From Promethearchaeota archaeon (GTDB lineage Archaea; Asgardarchaeota; Lokiarchaeia; Sigynarchaeales; SOKP01), in assembly GCA_019057975.1 (NCBI GenBank), contig JAHLWJ010000200.1:1-7981 (forward strand): a DNA stretch of 7,981 nucleotides, given 5' to 3'. Under the pieces are notes generated by a model. The model was not told the origin of the DNA. It did no database searches and worked only from the letters and a program-made list of their open reading frames with translations. The position numbers and the translations under genes are program-made. Below, in pieces: positions 5,559 through 7,981 of the stretch (the stretch's first letter is position 1; each line of letters begins with the position of its first letter).

Positions 5559-7298
5559 ATGACATTATTATTAAATCCTAAGGAGCATAATCGCTTTTAT
5601 CCAGATGAGAAGTCTAAAGAAATTATGCTCAAGACTATTGAATTCTTCGAAAATAAAGGGAAAGCGAAGCTTAAAGAAGATGATCATAAAAGAGTTTGGT
5701 ATGCTGATTTTCTCGAGTTTCAAAAAAAAAATAGAATTTTTGCACAGCTTCTAACACCTGCTCCATATGGAGAGGATGAGAATTATCGTTGGGACACGTG
5801 GCGTATATGTGAATTTAATGAAATTCTTGGTTTCTATGGACTTGGATATTGGTATACTTGGCAAGTCTCTATTCTAGGACTTGGACCCATTTGGATGAGT
5901 AAGAATGAAGTAGCAAAGAAAAAAGCCGCAAAATTACTTCGAGAAGGTGGGATTTTCGCTTTTGCTCTCTCAGAACAAGCACACGGTGCTGATATCTACG
6001 CAACTGAGATGAAACTTACGCTACAAGAAGATGAAACTTATAAGGCAAATGGAGAGAAATATTATATTGGCAACGGTAACGAAGCAGAGATGGTTTCAAA
6101 TTTTGGGAAACTTGCTGATATTGATGGAAATATTCCTCCATATGATATGAAGAATAAAGATCAGTATGTATTTTTTGTAGCAAACTATAAACACAAAAAT
6201 TATGAATTGATTAAAAATGTCTGCGATAGTCAAAATTATGTATCAAATTTTGCTCTTCACGATTATCCCATAACACATGAAGATATCCTTTCTATGGGAG
6301 AAGATGCTTGGAATGCTTCACTTAATACTGTAAATGTGGGTAAATATAATTTAGGATGGGCTTCAATCGGGATTTGTACTCATGCATTTTATGAAGCTAT
6401 TCATCACGCTGCTCATCGTAGACTCTATAATATGTACGTTACTGATTTTCAACATGTAAAACAAAGTTTTGTAGATGCTTATACACGCTTGGTTGCCATG
6501 AAATTATTTGGATTAAGAACGGCTGACTATATGCGTATAGCTTCTAAAAAAGACAGACGATATCTTCTCTATGCCCCTGTTATGAAAATGAAAACAACAA
6601 CCCAAGGAGAAGAAGTAATTAATCTCTTATGGGATGTCATTGCTGCAAAAGGGTTTGAAAAAGACATGTATTTTGAAAGTGCAGCAAGAGATATCCGGGC
6701 ACTACCTAAACTTGAGGGGACAGTTCACGTTAATATTGCCTTAATTCTGAAATTTATGCTTAGCTTCTTTATGAATCATAAAAACTATGAGGTGGTTCCA
6801 AGACAAGATCAAATTGCAAACGATGATTTCCTTTTTGATCAAGGTCCAGCTCGAGGATTGGAGCGTGTTCGTCTTCATGATTGGAAACCGGTATTCGAGA
6901 AATATAATCTACCCAATGTTAAAATTTTCTTAGAACAGATCGAGTTATTTAATCTTCTTGGTACAACAGCAACCCCTAGCGCAGAGCAACAGAATGACAT
7001 GGACTTCATGCTCTCTGGAATTGGAGAAATATTTTCCCTAATTGTATACTCCCATCTAATTATTGAAAATGCTCCAATCTACAACATTGATGACGATACT
7101 TTAGATCAAATTTTTGATTTCCTCATAAGAGATTTTTCTAAATATGCTTTAAACTTATATCATAAATCAGGCACCACACCTGAACAAATGGAATTATGCT
7201 TAAAAATGATAAAAAAACCAAATGTAGATGAGGAAAGATTTAAACGAATGTGGAACACAGTACACTCTTTAAAAGATGCCTACCAAATGAATGATTAA
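5559..7298 (+). CDS. Long acyl-CoA dehydrogenase family flavoprotein (579 aa)
   Basis: The product is an FAD enzyme of the acyl-CoA dehydrogenase superfamily, which oxidises an acyl-CoA to the 2,3-enoyl-CoA and passes electrons to an electron-transfer flavoprotein. Landmarks: an N-terminal helical region (1-130), FAFALSEQAHGADI (133-146) matching the FAD-binding ALTEPxxGSD signature, NGEKYYIGNG (164-173) matching GxKxxITNG, a helical C-terminal domain from about 265, and LPKLEGTVHVN (382-392) where E386 sits at the usual catalytic-base position. Typical members have about 380-400 residues; this one has roughly 180 extra residues after the EGT motif. The N-terminal block with RWDTWRICEFNEILGFYGL (77-95) and the long tail resemble actinobacterial 570-580-residue dehydrogenases, from memory rather than a search. 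No ETF gene or acyl-CoA ligase is nearby in the window. Substrate is not predictable. Confidence 0.92.
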   Translation: MTLLLNPKEHNRFYPDEKSKEIMLKTIEFFENKGKAKLKEDDHKRVWYADFLEFQKKNRIFAQLLTPAPYGEDENYRWDTWRICEFNEILGFYGLGYWYTWQVSILGLGPIWMSKNEVAKKKAAKLLREGGIFAFALSEQAHGADIYATEMKLTLQEDETYKANGEKYYIGNGNEAEMVSNFGKLADIDGNIPPYDMKNKDQYVFFVANYKHKNYELIKNVCDSQNYVSNFALHDYPITHEDILSMGEDAWNASLNTVNVGKYNLGWASIGICTHAFYEAIHHAAHRRLYNMYVTDFQHVKQSFVDAYTRLVAMKLFGLRTADYMRIASKKDRRYLLYAPVMKMKTTTQGEEVINLLWDVIAAKGFEKDMYFESAARDIRALPKLEGTVHVNIALILKFMLSFFMNHKNYEVVPRQDQIANDDFLFDQGPARGLERVRLHDWKPVFEKYNLPNVKIFLEQIELFNLLGTTATPSAEQQNDMDFMLSGIGEIFSLIVYSHLIIENAPIYNIDDDTLDQIFDFLIRDFSKYALNLYHKSGTTPEQMELCLKMIKKPNVDEERFKRMWNTVHSLKDAYQMND

Positions 7299-7314
7299 TT
7301 ACGTTTATACTTCC

Positions 7315-7331
7315 TTTTTTACTTTTTTTTT
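7315..7331 (+). terminator. U-rich terminator after the acyl-CoA dehydrogenase
   Basis: Two T runs, six Ts at 7315-7320 and nine at 7323-7331, begin 16 bases after the stop codon. No hairpin precedes them, which fits archaeal U-rich termination. The next gene runs in the opposite direction, so a stop signal is expected here. Confidence 0.5.
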
Positions 7332-7366
7332 AAATATCTTGATTAATAAAAATAGGGTTTCTAGAT

Positions 7367-7981
7367 TTAAGCTTTCGCTGCGTTTTCTGCAATTGCATCA
7401 GTTATTTGAACCCATGTTTCCGGAGGTAAGCTATGACCCATCCCGTCTATAATTATTAATTCAGATCCTGGTATAGCTTCTGCAGTATCTTTTCCTGTTT
7501 CAAATGGGAAAAGAGGATCATCTCTTCCATGGATCACAAGAGTTGGCACTTCAATTGCCGATAACTTTTCTTTCCAATTTCCTTGCGCCATTATAGCAAG
7601 AAGATGGCGTTCAACCCCAGCAGGATAAAAACATCTATCAAACACTCTACCTGCAAGAGCACGGTGTTTTTCCTCATTATAAGGGAAGCCTGATCCATAA
7701 ATAAACTTTCCTACTCTTATAGAGTTCTCAATAACAGCATCCCGTTCAGGAGGTACTGGGGTGTAAAATACTTGTTGTGCTTCTGGAGTCATTTGAGGGA
7801 GATCTGGATTACCTGTGGTACTCATTATAGAAGTGAGACTTAACACACGAGAGGGATGTCTATACGCAATAGTTTGAGCAATCATTCCCCCCATTGAACC
7901 TCCGCAAATGTGAGCTTTTTCAATGTCTAACGCATCGAGAAGTCCTACAGCATCATCTGCCATATCGTCCAATGAGTAAGG
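7367..7981 (-). CDS. Alpha/beta hydrolase, N-terminus beyond the window
   Basis: An open frame of 204 codons enters from the right edge and stops at 7367. The first codons read PYSLDDMADDAVGLLDAL, the usual helix before the nucleophile elbow of alpha/beta hydrolases. A TTG at 7972 is the first start-like codon but is internal to this conserved stretch, so the real start lies outside. The catalytic triad is visible in fragment numbering: S29 in GGSMGG, D154 in HGRDDPLF and H183 in GMGHSLPP. About 70-90 N-terminal residues (oxyanion HG motif and first strands) are missing. It resembles bacterial esterase and enol-lactonase-like hydrolases (RdmC/PcaD kind), but substrate specificity cannot be read. 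Its composition looks somewhat richer in G/C than the longin genes (25 of 60 at 7861-7920), possibly a sign of transfer from bacteria. It converges on the acyl-CoA dehydrogenase with a 68-base gap. Confidence 0.9.
   Translation of the reverse strand, partial: PYSLDDMADDAVGLLDALDIEKAHICGGSMGGMIAQTIAYRHPSRVLSLTSIMSTTGNPDLPQMTPEAQQVFYTPVPPERDAVIENSIRVGKFIYGSGFPYNEEKHRALAGRVFDRCFYPAGVERHLLAIMAQGNWKEKLSAIEVPTLVIHGRDDPLFPFETGKDTAEAIPGSELIIIDGMGHSLPPETWVQITDAIAENAAKA

Noticed and set aside
7970..7972. TTG as the start of the alpha/beta hydrolase
   Set aside because: The frame stays open to the window edge and the preceding codons continue a conserved family stretch; the start lies outside.

Overview
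The window most likely comes from an Asgard (Promethearchaeota) archaeon, perhaps of the Lokiarchaeia type. The evidence is AT-rich DNA, archaeal TATA-like boxes a short way before start codons, U-rich stretches after stop codons, and above all three proteins that read as longin-like folds, a eukaryotic-signature family abundant in Asgard genomes. No rRNA, tRNA, CRISPR array or insertion sequence was found, and the lineage call is inference.

Layout. Positions 1-742 (minus) hold a gene cut by the window edge: an N-terminal beta-rich domain followed by a variable (V/A)YEPT(PE)nP repeat tail. Positions 861-1244 (minus) encode a 127-residue single-domain longin-like protein. A 414-base divergent intergenic region follows. 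Positions 1659-3032 (plus) encode a 457-residue protein with an N-terminal four-cysteine motif, a longin-like domain, a helical middle and a TPR/coiled-coil C-terminus. Facing it, 3071-3879 (minus) carries a third longin-like protein whose reading frame is broken six codons after a well-formed ribosome binding site and ATG. The break is at an A7 run phased exactly as a -1 slippery heptamer. Counting only from the first in-frame ATG (3754) would lose the first two strands of the domain and part of its first helix.

The second half is metabolic. Positions 4007-5425 (minus) encode a class III PLP-dependent aminotransferase of the archaeal GABA-aminotransferase/amino-acid-racemase kind with an unusual phosphate-binding loop. 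Divergent from it, 5559-7298 (plus) encodes a long acyl-CoA dehydrogenase resembling actinobacterial enzymes. Positions 7367-7981 (minus) hold the C-terminal part of an alpha/beta hydrolase cut by the right edge.

How they work together: the first three longin-type genes suggest a small neighbourhood linked to GTPase or membrane-trafficking-like functions, but no GTPase gene is in the window. The aminotransferase, dehydrogenase and hydrolase could belong to amino-acid or acyl-CoA breakdown, but they are separately transcribed and no pathway link can be shown here.
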